NCBI RefSeq assembly: GCF_000975265.2
Contig: NZ_CP083405.1
Location: 372,001-436,000 of the forward strand
From: Mycobacterium lepromatosis
GTDB lineage: Bacteria > Actinomycetota > Actinomycetes > Mycobacteriales > Mycobacteriaceae
Length of the DNA stretch: 64,000 nt
Direction of reading: 5' to 3'
The translations under genes were made by a program, and so were the position numbers. The notes below the pieces were generated by a model that saw nothing but the letters and a program-made list of their open reading frames with translations, had not been told where the DNA came from and did not search any database. Positions 42,752 through 52,809 of this stretch are shown in pieces (position 1 is the first letter of the stretch; the number at the start of each line of letters is the position of its first letter).

Positions 42752-43771
42752 TTAGAGGTTAGCGAAGCAGGGGTCCTGACCGCCGTTACTGGGGGGAATA
42801 TTGGCGTTCTGGGTCGAGAAGTGGCTTATCACGCCGGTCGACGTGACCTCCACGCTGTCCGCGTGGATGCCCAGGGGGTAGTTCTTGGTTAGGTTGGCGG
42901 TGAAATCGTCCAGGGTGAATTGCACGGTCTCTTTCGGCAACGAGAAGCCTAATGTATTGAAATTGATGATCTGTAGCTGCAGGCCACCGTTAGACACCAC
43001 CGGCTTAGCCACAATGTCGTTCAGCATTCCTTTCAGCTCGATGGTGCCATTGGCGGGGTGAGTGGTCACATTGTTGGTGACGAAGGCGCCAAGTACCGGA
43101 ATCGAGTTCTGCACCGATTGCTTGATGCCATCAGATGACCAGGTGATGGTGGCATCCAACACGCCGATCGTGCCCCTCGCAGTCGGGGTGTCTCTGATCT
43201 CCACATTCTGCATGTCTATTGCGATCTTCATGCCTTTGGCATCACGAATCTGGTTACCTGCGGTTTCCACAGAGATGTTGGTGAAATGTCGGGTAGTGAT
43301 CTGCCACAGCAGTAACGGTGTCACACCGAACTTTGCGGAGGCCTGATCTTTGACCTCGCAGGCCACCACCTGGGCGACTTTGTTGTTCGCGGTGTGGCGG
43401 GCAAAAAATTCGGCTCCGACTAGCCCGCTGGTGACGAGCGCAACCACGATGATCAAGATCAGGACGATGGTGAGTGGGTCGCGAAGCAAGCGTCGTCGGG
43501 TTTTCTTTGGTGCTGGTTCTTTTTTCGGCGCAGTCAGCTGATCTGCTGGGGCCGGGGGTGTGGTGCGCGGTAGTGGGTTCCTCGCCCGCGGTGCCTCCGC
43601 ATTCCCTCCTCCGATCTGCTTGGTCTGCTGCGTCAGCTGGCCGAGCGTAGTCGGAGACTCACCAGGCCTCGTCCGTTCAGTCGGAGTTTGCGGATGGCCG
43701 AGGAGACCCCGGTAGCCGAGACGCGTCCACATCGACGGGCTCTCATTCGGTGGTTCTTGCGGATTGGTCAC
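42752..43771 (-). CDS. DUF2993 membrane-anchored lipid-binding-type protein (Rv0479c)
   Basis: 339 residues. A Pro-rich cytoplasmic N terminus (1-95) is followed by basic KKTRRRLL, one membrane helix at about 99-121, and an extracytoplasmic DUF2993 domain (VACEVKDQASAKFGVTPLLL to HFSTQNANIPP). DUF2993 includes the mycobacterial LmeA phospholipase-like protein; the shared fold suggests lipid handling, but this member's role is not known. Intact, same strand as the Rv0480c nitrilase. Confidence 0.85.
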   Translation of the reverse strand: MTNPQEPPNESPSMWTRLGYRGLLGHPQTPTERTRPGESPTTLGQLTQQTKQIGGGNAEAPRARNPLPRTTPPAPADQLTAPKKEPAPKKTRRRLLRDPLTIVLILIIVVALVTSGLVGAEFFARHTANNKVAQVVACEVKDQASAKFGVTPLLLWQITTRHFTNISVETAGNQIRDAKGMKIAIDMQNVEIRDTPTARGTIGVLDATITWSSDGIKQSVQNSIPVLGAFVTNNVTTHPANGTIELKGMLNDIVAKPVVSNGGLQLQIINFNTLGFSLPKETVQFTLDDFTANLTKNYPLGIHADSVEVTSTGVISHFSTQNANIPPSNGGQDPCFANL

Positions 43772-43794
43772 CTACGTGATTGTGCCCTTTCAAC

Positions 43795-44610
43795 CTAAGC
43801 AAAATGTGAACGGTTGCGCAGTACAGCGATGTTCTTGCGGGCCGTGGTCACGTTGTTGACGTCGATGTCGGCGACGACCAGCTGTGGCTCGGTGCCAGCC
43901 GACGCCACCACCTCACCTAACGGCGAGGCCACCAGGCTGCCGCCTACTCCGGTCGGCGCGGCTGAGCTGGGCTCCGAGCCGGTTAGGGCACTGCCTGGGT
44001 CAGCCTGACCGGCTGCGGCGACGTAGCTCATCGAGTCAAGCGCGCGGGCGCGGGCAAGCAACGTCCACTGCTCGAGTTTGCCAGCACCGGAGCCCCATGA
44101 CGCGCAGATCACGATCAGTTGTGCGCCGCGGCGGGCCAGCTCGGTGTACAGCGCCGGAAAGCGGATGTCGTAGCAAATGGTGAGACCAACTTGGACGTCG
44201 TCTACCGTGATCACCACCGGTTCGTGCCCGGCTGCGACCGCCCGGGACTCAGTGAAGCCGAACGCGTCGTAGAGATGGATTTTGTGGTAGTGGGTGTCCG
44301 GCTGGTTGGGTGTCCCGGGGCCAGCCGCGATCAGCGTGTTCATTACCTGTCCGTCGTCAGCGGGGGTGAATATTCCGGCGATTACGGTGATGCCGGCCTC
44401 GGTTGCTATTCGTCGCACACCGTTGGCCCAGGGTCCGTCGACGGGCTCAGCGACCGGTCCCAGTGGAACACCGAATCGGCACATGGTCGCCTCCGGGAAG
44501 ACCACTAGTGCCGCGCCGGAGTCGGCGGCCCGGCCGGTGTACTCTCGCACCAGCCGCAGATTTGCTCCCGGATCGGTTCCGCTGAGGATTTGCGCCAATG
44601 CGATTCGCAT
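43795..44610 (-). CDS. carbon-nitrogen hydrolase, nitrilase superfamily (Rv0480c)
   Basis: Amidase-type enzyme of 271 residues with the full catalytic triad: Glu40 in VVFPEAT, Lys110 in HYHKIHLYD, and Cys146 in GLTICYDIRFP. The C-terminal TARKNIAVLRNRS is typical of the omega-amidase/Nit branch, members of which repair deaminated glutathione or cleave alpha-ketoglutaramate; the exact substrate here is inferred only. Same strand and order as M. tuberculosis Rv0480c-Rv0479c. Confidence 0.9.
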   Translation of the reverse strand: MRIALAQILSGTDPGANLRLVREYTGRAADSGAALVVFPEATMCRFGVPLGPVAEPVDGPWANGVRRIATEAGITVIAGIFTPADDGQVMNTLIAAGPGTPNQPDTHYHKIHLYDAFGFTESRAVAAGHEPVVITVDDVQVGLTICYDIRFPALYTELARRGAQLIVICASWGSGAGKLEQWTLLARARALDSMSYVAAAGQADPGSALTGSEPSSAAPTGVGGSLVASPLGEVVASAGTEPQLVVADIDVNNVTTARKNIAVLRNRSHFA

Positions 44611-44789
44611 GTGCGTAAGCTTAGGCCTGGAGACGATGCGCTGCGCTTACAGCGTGAGGTAGGGGTGACTTCCCGCTTGCGTGGGAGAGCGGGGCTGTTC
44701 TGGATAGGTCCGGCGGTTGCTTCCGTCGGGCCGTCTAAGGCTGGACCTGGTGGAAAGCGGTAGGTAGGTTGCGCTGGTAGCGAATCAGG

Positions 44790-45345
44790 CGCTCTTCGCG
44801 ATCCACATCGTGGTGAAACCCTGTTTAAGTCTCACCAACGTGGCCCAACTGGGTGCCGATGATCTTTCTCGAACTGGCCGCCAATAATGGGGATTCGCAC
44901 TCTGAACGATGACCTGAAGTTTCAGCCGGGCTCCGCTGGACTCCGTCGATCAGTGACAGCACCGCAATGCCCGACAAGTTGGCTAGAGTATTCTAGATAG
45001 ATCCCACAATGGACGCCGTCGCGACGCCATCGGCGATTGGACTCTGGGGTCTTCTCACGTCTAATCCTATAGGCCGCCTCGGTGTACCTGTGTGACCAGG
45101 TCCGGTAGGTTGTGACTGCGCATCACCTGCACGATGACTACTTCGACTACTTTCTGGTCTCGTCTTTGCTAAACAACACCCCCACCCGCATCGACGTCCA
45201 GCCGCCTGTCGTCGACTGCGGCCTTAGCCAGTCGGGCCTGCCAGTAGTTCGCCTCGCTTAATGCTTGAAAACGTCTTCGACATTGCCTTCGTAGTCCGGT
45301 GTACATGTCGCATGATCGCGGCGTAAGAGGTCAGTCTACCGTTAC
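44790..45345 (-). pseudogene. DUF2505 protein pseudogene (Rv0481c)
   Basis: The minus strand carries scattered but ordered pieces: YEGNVEDVF near 45280, TSMRVG near 45200, VTTYRTWSHRYTEAA (frame-shifted LPGLVTQLHRGD) near 45110, VRIPIIGGQFEK near 44890, and the frame-shifted RFTTTW end near 44800. At least five stops. Divergent from murB, as in M. tuberculosis. 44611-44789 holds nothing recognisable. Confidence 0.7.
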
Positions 45346-45350
45346 TTGCC

Positions 45351-46454
45351 ATGAAACGGAGCGCTGTCGGTTCGTTCTTTGCCGGCGCGCATGTCGCAGA
45401 GGCGGTGCCACTTGCGTCGTTGACCACATTGCGGGTCGGTCCAGTCGCCCAGCGGGTTATCACGTGCGCCAGCACCGAACAGGTAGTTGACGTTATACGA
45501 CAGCTAGACGTACCAGCTGGCGGCGGGGGCGCTGGACCGCTGTTGGTATTTGCTGGCGGCTCCAATTTGGTGATTGCCGACACGCTGGCCGACCTGACCG
45601 CGGTGCGCTTGGCCAATGCTGGCATCACTATCGACGGCAACCTAGTGCGTGCCGAGGCTGGCGCGGTCTGGGACGACGTGGTGGTGAGGGCTATCGAGCA
45701 CGGGCTTGGCGGGCTGGAATGTCTGTCTGGTATCCCCGGATCGGCTGGGGCCACTCCGGTGCAAAATGTGGGCGCCTACGGCGCAGAAGTGTCTGACACG
45801 ATCACTCGGGTCCGGCTGTTGGAGCGTAGTAGCGGCGTGGTTCGTTGGGTTCCCGCCTGCGAGTTGCGTTTTGGTTACCGCACCAGCGTTTTCAAGCAAG
45901 CTGACCCGTCAGGGTCGCAGCCGCCTGCTGTGGTGCTGGAAGTGGAGTTCAAGCTCGATGCGTCGGGGCGCAGCGCACCGTTGCAATATGGCGAGCTGGC
46001 GGCCACACTCGACGCGACTAGTGGACAGCACGCCGACCCCCACGCGGTGCGCGAGGCGGTGCTGGCGCTGCGTGTTCGCAAGGGTATGGTTCTCGACGCG
46101 GCAGACCATGACACTTGGAGCGTCGGATCTTTCTTTACTAACCCGGTGGTAGCGCCGGACGTCTACTATGAGCTGGCCAAGATGGTGGATGGGCCGGTGC
46201 CGCATTATCCGGCGCAGGGCGGCTTCAAGCTGGCCGCTGGCTGGCTGGTGGAGCGGGCTGGCTTCGGCAAGGGTTATCCCGATGATGCAGCCCCATGCCG
46301 GCTTTCCACCAAACACGTGCTTGCCCTAACCAACCGCGGCGCCGCCACCGCCGAAGACGTGGTAACTCTGGCCCGCATCGTTCGTAACGGGGTCTTCGAT
46401 GTGTTTGGTATCACACTCGAACCTGAGCCTGCGCTGGTCGGGTGCGTGTTGTAG
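45351..46454 (+). CDS. murB: UDP-N-acetylenolpyruvoylglucosamine reductase
   Basis: Second committed step of peptidoglycan precursor synthesis: NADPH- and FAD-dependent reduction to UDP-MurNAc. 367 residues. The FAD-binding part has [11 protein letters not shown] and [32 protein letters not shown] and GAYGAEV form the family signature. The substrate-contacting Arg177 is in FGYRTSVFK and the proton-donor Ser260 in [10 protein letters not shown]. The C terminus EPEPAL supplies the catalytic Glu. Four bases separate it from the next frame, lprQ. Confidence 0.96.
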   Translation: MKRSAVGSFFAGAHVAEAVPLASLTTLRVGPVAQRVITCASTEQVVDVIRQLDVPAGGGGAGPLLVFAGGSNLVIADTLADLTAVRLANAGITIDGNLVRAEAGAVWDDVVVRAIEHGLGGLECLSGIPGSAGATPVQNVGAYGAEVSDTITRVRLLERSSGVVRWVPACELRFGYRTSVFKQADPSGSQPPAVVLEVEFKLDASGRSAPLQYGELAATLDATSGQHADPHAVREAVLALRVRKGMVLDAADHDTWSVGSFFTNPVVAPDVYYELAKMVDGPVPHYPAQGGFKLAAGWLVERAGFGKGYPDDAAPCRLSTKHVLALTNRGAATAEDVVTLARIVRNGVFDVFGITLEPEPALVGCVL

Positions 46455-46535
46455 CTATTGCTTACGGGTTATCGTATTTTGCGGAAAGTTTTTAGAACAG
46501 GGGAGAAGTCGCCTGGCCCAGTATCTTTGTGTGTC

Positions 46536-47861
46536 GTGAGCGTATCCACCCCGCGTCAAGACCGGGAGCCGATTAATCGGCGCGTGGCTTTGACGGCTAT
46601 TGGGCTAGGGGTGTTCGCTTCGAGCTTATTTGCCGCTTGCACGAGCAGTGCGATCAAACAATCCGAGAAGAAGGCGACGCCAGCACCGCACTTAACGTTT
46701 CAGCCGGCGACTGCGACTGATGACGTGATTCCGGTCGCGCCGATCAGTGTCCAAATCGCCGACGGTTGGTTCCAGCGCGTCACATTGACTAACCCAGTGG
46801 GCAAGGTCGTTTCTGGTGCTTTCAACCAAGATCGCACCGTCTACACGATTACCGAACCGCTGGGCTATGACACGACTTATACTTGGAGCGGTTCGGCTGT
46901 CGGTCACGACGGCAAGGCCGTTCCGGTAACGGGCAAGTTCAGCACTGTGACCCCCGTCAAGAAGATCAATGGAGGATTCCAGCTCGCCGACGGCCAGACG
47001 GTCGGGGTCGCTGCGCCGATCATCATCCAGTTCGATGCGCCCATCAGCGATAAGGCTGCCGTCGAAAAGGCGTTGACCGTCACTACCACCCCACCCGTTG
47101 AGGGTAGTTGGGCATGGTTGCCTGACGAGGCGAAAGGCGCCCGCATTCACTATCGTCCACGCGAGTATTACCCGGCGGGCACCACCGTCAACGTCGACGC
47201 GAAACTCTACGGGCTGCCGTTCGGCGGCGGTGCATACGGCCTGCAGGACATATCGTTGAACATCCAGATTGGTCGACGCCAGGTAGTCAAGGCTGAAGTG
47301 TCGTCGCATCGCATTCAGGTCGTAACTGATGCCGGCGTCATCATGGACTTCCCTTGTAGCTACGGTGAGGCTGACCAGGCTCGTAACGTGACCCGCAACG
47401 GCATCCACGTGGTCACCGAGAAATACTCCGACTTCTACATGTCCAACCCGGCTGCCGGCTATAGCAATGTGTATGAACGCTGGGCAGTACGGATTTCCAA
47501 CAACGGTGAATTCATCCACGCCAACCCGGCCAGCTTGGGAGCGCAGGGCAATACCAATGTCACCAACGGGTGTATCAATCTGTCCACGGGAGATGCCGAG
47601 CAATTCTACCACAGCGCGATCTATGGTGACCCGGTTGAGGTGACCGGAAGTTCGATCCAGCTGTCCTACGCCGACGGTGATATTTGGGACTGGGCAGTGG
47701 ACTGGAACACCTGGGTGGGGATGTCGGCGCTACTACCGTCTCCAACGGCGCATCAGCCGGCCACCCAGATCCCCGCTACCGCGCCGGCCACCCCGCCGGG
47801 TGCTCCCACCTTGTCGGGCACTCCAACGAGCGGTTCAGGAACTGCTAGACCCGGTGGTTAG
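46536..47861 (+). CDS. lprQ: lipoprotein L,D-transpeptidase LprQ
   Basis: Forms 3-3 cross-links in peptidoglycan; orthologue of M. tuberculosis Rv0483 (Ldt5). The GTG at 46536 is preferred because it yields a normal lipoprotein signal ([20 protein letters not shown] before Cys35); an ATG at 46458 would add 26 atypical residues. Two Ig-like domains follow, then the YkuD domain with [20 protein letters not shown], holding the catalytic His and Cys346 (numbered from the GTG). A Pro/Thr/Ala-rich C-terminal tail ends the protein. Immediately downstream of murB, so both act in wall assembly. Confidence 0.93.
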   Translation: MSVSTPRQDREPINRRVALTAIGLGVFASSLFAACTSSAIKQSEKKATPAPHLTFQPATATDDVIPVAPISVQIADGWFQRVTLTNPVGKVVSGAFNQDRTVYTITEPLGYDTTYTWSGSAVGHDGKAVPVTGKFSTVTPVKKINGGFQLADGQTVGVAAPIIIQFDAPISDKAAVEKALTVTTTPPVEGSWAWLPDEAKGARIHYRPREYYPAGTTVNVDAKLYGLPFGGGAYGLQDISLNIQIGRRQVVKAEVSSHRIQVVTDAGVIMDFPCSYGEADQARNVTRNGIHVVTEKYSDFYMSNPAAGYSNVYERWAVRISNNGEFIHANPASLGAQGNTNVTNGCINLSTGDAEQFYHSAIYGDPVEVTGSSIQLSYADGDIWDWAVDWNTWVGMSALLPSPTAHQPATQIPATAPATPPGAPTLSGTPTSGSGTARPGG

Positions 47862-48576
47862 CGCAGTGGGTGGCTGACGCTTGCTCGTGTGGTCGGACGA
47901 TGGTCTGGTCCACGTTGACGCGAGAAGGTTGTGAGGTCATGAACCCGATAGCTTGGACCACGTCAGCGGTGTCGTTCGGACGAGACCGTGTCCGTGCGCT
48001 GCTGGCCACCAGCGAATCGGGCCATCGAGAATTTGTTTTGGCCGCGCCTGGCGCGATATCGGTGAGTCGCACCGATTTTCCCCGTATACTACGTTGCATA
48101 GCGTGCAGTGCCAGGCGCTTTGGGCGTGGCTTGACCGCGGTTTTAGCTAGCGTCGCCGTCGGTAAACTTCCATCGCTGCAATTTAAGGTGATTATGATGA
48201 TCAGGACGTCGCTGCTGTCGATCAGCTTGGTCAACCGGGCACAGCTGACCCGGAGCGGATCTATCATATATACATACATCCAGCGTCAATGCTCCCAGTC
48301 AACGTTTGCGACGGATTCCAATGTCCATGCGCTACCGGCGTCGTTGACAAGCACATCAACCCGATTCGAACGGCGCACCGGCGCCTCGACTACGCTATCT
48401 TCTATGACTTCGGTCACGATGACCGTTCTGCCGATCCCGTTGGCCAGCGTGGTGCTCTGGATCCCCATGACGTTCCAAGGCTACCCCTGAAACCCAGGGA
48501 CGGCAGGGTGTTCGCGGTTGCCTTATCGAGGCCGAAACTGGCGTCTGTGACCACCGCGATCCCTTTGATCCACCCC
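47845..48576 (-). pseudogene. short-chain dehydrogenase pseudogene (Rv0484c)
   Basis: The N-terminal cofactor loop reads GIAVVTDASFGLDKATANTL (normally VVTGASSGIG, so the first Gly is lost). After frame changes come RTVIVTEVIEDSVVEAPV, NRVDVLVNDAGSAW, then GKSVRLTDIAPGAAKT and DVVQAIGFMTSQPSRVNVDQ with TIVRP. Stops lie between. Convergent with lprQ. Confidence 0.85.
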
Positions 48577-48594
48577 GGTAGCTGCGTTTATCCG

Positions 48595-48632
48595 AATAAT
48601 TCTAAACAAAGACAATAATTCTAAACAAAGAC
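48595..48632. repeat. 19-bp perfect tandem duplication
   Basis: AATAATTCTAAACAAAGAC occurs twice in direct succession (48595-48613, 48614-48632), between the divergent SDR and ROK-family remnants. A possible strain-variable repeat. Confidence 0.8.
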
Positions 48633-48697
48633 AATGGGTAACGTGCTGATTTTTCTCGGTTTACACCGCACCGCTTTGTCCAACGTCACGACCGCGG

Positions 48698-49855
48698 GTG
48701 TCTTCGTGGCTTGTGCGTGTGGTTGCGCGTGCCGCACGCGTCCCGGGGGCCACCGTCGACGACTTCGACGCTTTGTGTGCGCACCTGGCCACCATCCATC
48801 CGTCGCTGAACCTGTTTGACTTGGCGGTGGTGGCCGTGTTTCGTGCCGTGTGGTTGCGCGACCCGGTCGGTTGTTCCGTTATTGCCGGAGTCACATCGCT
48901 GTCCATCGCGACGGTGAACCATCAGGCCATCGCCGCTGCTTGAGACCGCCCTTGTTGCGGGAGCCAGCTGGCCCGGCGGTCTCCGGGGCTATCAGGCGCC
49001 TCTGTTGTGCCTGGTCGAGATCAACCACGGAACCTTAATCTGACGCTAGGCATCCCCCATGTAGGCGCGCGAACCACCAGCATCGGTAGGGGGTGCCAGG
49101 AGCCGGTCTTGCCTTGACTTCGTTGGCCGAGAGCGGTTCTTGATGCTTGCGGCGCTGCCATAGATGCCGTCCACTGTGGGTCGGGATGGCAATCGGTGAT
49201 ACTGTTGACAGCGCTACCGGCTGTGGTGTCCCGCTCTTCGACCAATCTGTACTCCTAGACCGCGAAACGGTCGACTATGCGCCGGTGATCGGTTGACGTA
49301 TGACATTGCCTGGCGAGCAGCCCCCGGCACTATCGCGGAGCTGCCGGCCTACACCGAGTGGCTCGGCAGGACTGGGCAGTCGGAGTCCACTGTCAGTGAC
49401 TAGGCGGTTTCGGCTGCTGTCCGCCGTCCAAGGAGCATGCTCAGCATGCTATCTGGCGTTGCCCGCTCGGGGGTGGTGTCGCTGCTGCTATTACCGATCT
49501 GCTGTGGAGTGGTTCGGGCCGGCAATCAGTAAGCTTAAAGATCTCTTGGCGGAGTAGGCCCAGGTGCTCGGTTAGGCGGTTGTGTTACTGCGGGACTTGT
49601 TCAATCCCGACGAACTGGTGGCGGGTGGTCAGGCGTTCACCGAATACCCTGGGGCGATGAACTAGGTGGAGGGCGGCGTTCACTGCATGCTCGGTGTTAC
49701 CGCCTCGTGATATCTGGGTGATGGCCTTCGGCAAGCGGGTACAAGAGGCCGGGGCCGGGATTGTGTCGTTGGGTGGGCTCTATGCCGATCCCAAGGCGCG
49801 ATGCGCCGTTCCGGTGCACGAACTCCCGGTTGCCCAATGACGCGTTCTTCTGCTT
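48698..49855 (+). pseudogene. ROK-family transcriptional regulator pseudogene (Rv0485)
   Basis: The N-terminal winged-helix part is open and clear: RVPGATVDDFDALCAHLATI, LNLFDLAVVAVFRAVWLRDP, SVIAGVTSLSIATVNHQAIA. The ROK sugar-kinase-like part is scattered in other frames, ending with LRDLFNPDELVAGGQAFTEY near 49590 and GAGIVSLGGLYADP-like sequence near 49760. In M. tuberculosis this protein regulates a PE/PPE pair. Multiple stops. Confidence 0.85.
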
Positions 49856-49955
49856 GATAGGTTTTGATGTGCTGTTAGCGTACGTTTCGGGCGGTTCCAG
49901 GTTGGTCCTGTAAAGATGACAGTGTGCGGGCCGTCGAGTTGAAGCTTTTCCGCCA

Positions 49956-51266
49956 GTGAATGACCCCCATCGGGTCGCGGTGCTGGCAGTGCACACCTCA
50001 CCGTTGGCTCAACCGGGCGTCGGTGACGCAGGCGGCATGAATGTTTACGTGCTTCAGAGCGCGTTGCACCTGGCCCGGCGTGGCATTGAGGTGGAGATCT
50101 TTACCCGGGCCACTGCCTCTGCTGATCCCCCGATTGTGCGGGTAGCGCCCGGAGTGTTAGTGCGCAACGTTGTAGCGGGGCCGTTCGAGGGCTTGGATAA
50201 ATACGACCTACCTACCCAGCTGTGTGCGTTCGCGGCCGGGATGCTGCGCGCAGAAGCGGCTCACGAGCCGGGCTACTACGATATTGTGCATTCGCATTAC
50301 TGGCTGTCTGGGCAGGTCGGTTGGCTGGCTCGGGACCGCTGGGCGGTGCCGTTGGTGCATACTGCGCACACGCTAGCCGCGGTGAAGAACGCGGCGCTGG
50401 CCGATGGTGACGTGGCTGAGCCGCCGTTGCGTAAGGTCGGCGAACAGCAGGTCGTCGACGAGGCCGATCGTATGATCGTCAATACTGATGATGAAGCAAG
50501 GCAATTAATTTCGATTCACCGTGCCGATCCAGCCAAAATCGACTTGGCCCATCCTGGTGTCGATCTGGATGTATTCCGTCCAGGTGACCGGCGGGCTGCT
50601 CGGGCTGCGCTGGGGCTGCCGCTCGACGACAACGTGGTCGCTTTCGTCGGACGGATCCAGCCGTTGAAGGCACCTGACATCGTGTTACGTGCCGCAGCGA
50701 AACTGCCGCAGGTGCGCATCGTTGTGGCTGGCGGACCGTCAGGCAGTGGTTTAGCCTCCCCGGACGGGCTGGTTCGGTTGGCCGAAGAACTCGGTATCAC
50801 GGCCCGGGTGACGTTCTTGCCGCCGCAATCCCGTACGAATTTGGCTACCGTTTTCCAAGCCGCCGATCTGGTTGCGGTGCCGAGTTATTCAGAGTCGTTT
50901 GGCCTGGTCGCCGTCGAGGCGCAGGCTTGTGGCACCCCGGTGGTAGCGGCAGCGGTCGGCGGCTTGCCGGTAGCGGTGCGGGACGGGGTCACCGGCACTT
51001 TGGTGTTCGGACATAATGTCGGTCATTGGGCGGACGCCGTCGGTCAACTGTTACGACTCAGTTCCGGGCCGCAGGCAAGGGCGATAAGCCGCGCGGCTGT
51101 CGCGCATGCGGCCAAGTTCTCCTGGGACAGCACCACTGATGCGCTGCTAGCCAGTTACCGTCGTGCGATCGGTGATTTCACCACGACGCGTCAGCGCCGG
51201 GTCCGCGACTTGGTGGCAGCGCGCAAGCCCCGTAGCTGGATCTCACGCCGTGAGGTGGGCGCATGA
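49956..51266 (+). CDS. mshA: D-inositol-3-phosphate glycosyltransferase MshA (mycothiol synthesis)
   Basis: First step of mycothiol synthesis: transfers GlcNAc from UDP-GlcNAc to inositol-3-phosphate. GT4 family, GT-B fold, 436 residues. The N-terminal loop [20 protein letters not shown] binds substrate; [22 protein letters not shown] and [20 protein letters not shown] (the E-x7-E nucleotide-sugar site) are present. It starts about 44 residues later than annotated M. tuberculosis MshA, whose extension is not conserved here. Mycothiol replaces glutathione, fitting retention. The stop overlaps the next gene by 4 bp (ATGA). Confidence 0.95.
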   Translation: MNDPHRVAVLAVHTSPLAQPGVGDAGGMNVYVLQSALHLARRGIEVEIFTRATASADPPIVRVAPGVLVRNVVAGPFEGLDKYDLPTQLCAFAAGMLRAEAAHEPGYYDIVHSHYWLSGQVGWLARDRWAVPLVHTAHTLAAVKNAALADGDVAEPPLRKVGEQQVVDEADRMIVNTDDEARQLISIHRADPAKIDLAHPGVDLDVFRPGDRRAARAALGLPLDDNVVAFVGRIQPLKAPDIVLRAAAKLPQVRIVVAGGPSGSGLASPDGLVRLAEELGITARVTFLPPQSRTNLATVFQAADLVAVPSYSESFGLVAVEAQACGTPVVAAAVGGLPVAVRDGVTGTLVFGHNVGHWADAVGQLLRLSSGPQARAISRAAVAHAAKFSWDSTTDALLASYRRAIGDFTTTRQRRVRDLVAARKPRSWISRREVGA

Positions 51267-51310
51267 CCCGTATCAGCGACGGTGCAGAACGCAGAGATGA
51301 GGTGGGGGCA
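51263..51310 (+). repeat. MIRU-type repeat fused to the start of the YbjN-like gene
   Basis: Starts ATGACCCG at the mshA stop (ATGA) and encodes [13 protein letters not shown], close to the senX3-regX3 MIRU mini-frame [13 protein letters not shown]. It has lost its own stop and runs into the downstream gene. Confidence 0.6.
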
Positions 51311-51895
51311 CCTCCTGTTTGTAGGGGAGCGGGGCCGCACACGAGTACAGCCTTGGATGCAGTGTCGCACGTGTGTTCGATGATCGAGCACGCGTTGCAA
51401 GCCAGCCACCTCACCTACTCGGAATTTTCTGGGGCGCCTGGTGGATTGCTGCGACTGGTAGTGGAACTGCCCGGTGAGCGCAGGCTCAAGACCAACACCA
51501 TCCTGAGTATCGGCGAGCATTCGGTGCGTATTGAGGCGTTCGTGTGCCGCAAACCTGACGAGAACCACGAGGGTGTCTACCGATTTTTGCTCAAGCGCAA
51601 CCGTCGGCTCTTTTGTGTTTCTTACACGCTGGACAACGTGGGCGACATCTATCTGGTGGGCCGGATGTCGTTGGCGTCGGTCGACACCGACGAGATCGAT
51701 CGAGTGCTCGGACAGGTACTCGAGGCGGTGGAATCGGACTTTAATACGTTGTTGGAGTTGGGTTTTCGCTCTTCTATCCAAAAGGAGTGGGATTGGCGAA
51801 TATCTCGCGGCGAGTCGCTGAAGAACTTGCAGGCCTTCGCGCACCTAATCGACGACGAAGGTGACGGCGACGCCGCTGTTTGCGCTCGTCCGTGA
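51263..51895 (+). CDS. YbjN-domain protein (Rv0487)
   Basis: YbjN-type fold resembling type III secretion chaperones; function unknown. 210 residues, 27 longer than the 183-residue M. tuberculosis protein. The extra N terminus looks derived from a MIRU repeat; homology starts at [20 protein letters not shown]. Core motifs are [40 protein letters not shown] and [20 protein letters not shown]. It overlaps mshA by 4 bp and lies 12 bp before gpm1. The LysE-type gene Rv0488 found before gpm1 in M. tuberculosis is absent. Confidence 0.85.
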   Translation: MTRISDGAERRDEVGAPPVCRGAGPHTSTALDAVSHVCSMIEHALQASHLTYSEFSGAPGGLLRLVVELPGERRLKTNTILSIGEHSVRIEAFVCRKPDENHEGVYRFLLKRNRRLFCVSYTLDNVGDIYLVGRMSLASVDTDEIDRVLGQVLEAVESDFNTLLELGFRSSIQKEWDWRISRGESLKNLQAFAHLIDDEGDGDAAVCARP

Positions 51896-51907
51896 AATGC
51901 TAGGCTG

Positions 51908-52651
51908 ATGCACCACGGAAATACTGCTACGTTGGTTTTGCTCCGTCATGGCGAGAGTGACTGGAATGCGCGGAATCTGTTCACCGGCTGGGTCGACGTC
52001 GGGCTAACCGACAGGGGTCGAGCGGAGGCAGTCCGCAGCGGTGAGTTACTCGCCGAACATAATCTGTTGCCCGACGTGCTGTACACGTCGCTGTTGCGCC
52101 GCGCGATCACCACCGCGCATCTGGCGCTAGACACCGCCGACTGGCTATGGATTCCGGTTCGTCGCAGCTGGCGGCTCAATGAACGCCACTATGGCGCGCT
52201 TCAGGGTTTGGACAAGGCCGTAACCAAGGCTCGTTACGGCGAAGAACGATTCATGGCTTGGCGCCGCAGCTATGACACTCCGCCACCACCGATCGAGAAG
52301 GGCAGCAAGTTCAGCCAGGACGCTGACCCTCGTTACACCGACATTGGCGGCGGCCCGCTGACCGAATGCTTGGCTGACGTAGTGGCCCGCTTTCTGCCGT
52401 ATTTCACTGACGTGATCGTGCCCGATCTGCGGACCGGCAGAACGATTCTTATCGTAGCGCACGGCAACTCGCTGCGCGCGCTGGTCAAACACCTAGACGG
52501 CATGTCCGACGACGAGGTCGTCGGGCTGAACGTTCCGACCGGCATTCCGCTGCGCTACGATTTAGATGCGGATCTGTGTCCGGTGGTGCCTGGCGGTACC
52601 TACCTCGATCCCGAGGCGGCCGCCGCGGTCATTAGTCAAACGCGCACGTAA
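51908..52651 (+). CDS. gpm1: 2,3-bisphosphoglycerate-dependent phosphoglycerate mutase
   Basis: Interconverts 3- and 2-phosphoglycerate in glycolysis and gluconeogenesis. 247 residues. The phosphohistidine is H14 in [45 protein letters not shown] and the second catalytic His in [14 protein letters not shown] are all present. The C terminus [15 protein letters not shown] is typical. Last gene before the senX3 promoter region. Confidence 0.96.
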   Translation: MHHGNTATLVLLRHGESDWNARNLFTGWVDVGLTDRGRAEAVRSGELLAEHNLLPDVLYTSLLRRAITTAHLALDTADWLWIPVRRSWRLNERHYGALQGLDKAVTKARYGEERFMAWRRSYDTPPPPIEKGSKFSQDADPRYTDIGGGPLTECLADVVARFLPYFTDVIVPDLRTGRTILIVAHGNSLRALVKHLDGMSDDEVVGLNVPTGIPLRYDLDADLCPVVPGGTYLDPEAAAAVISQTRT

Positions 52652-52708
52652 AACATTGTTGCAGTGCATGTTGGTGCTTCAAGCACCTTATATTGTGCCA
52701 CGCATCCT

Positions 52709-52725
52709 GTGAACAACAGCCGAAC
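52709..52725 (+). promoter_or_regulatory. candidate RegX3-binding direct repeat upstream of senX3
   Basis: GTGAAC at 52709 and CCGAAC at 52720 are spaced 11 bp, start to start. This is the layout of the RegX3 box (paired GTGAAC half sites), which in M. tuberculosis lies upstream of the autoregulated senX3-regX3 operon. It lies 85-100 bp before the senX3 start. Confidence 0.45.
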
Positions 52726-52809
52726 ACCTGTAAATCAAAGGTGTGACTTGTCCAATTTTGGTCTCGCACCGTTAGGGCAGCGTTAAAAAGGATTTGTAAG
52801 ATTTTTTAT

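Noticed and set aside
46692..47612. 306-codon frame antisense to lprQ
   Set aside because: Shadow of a high-G+C coding region; no homology recognised.
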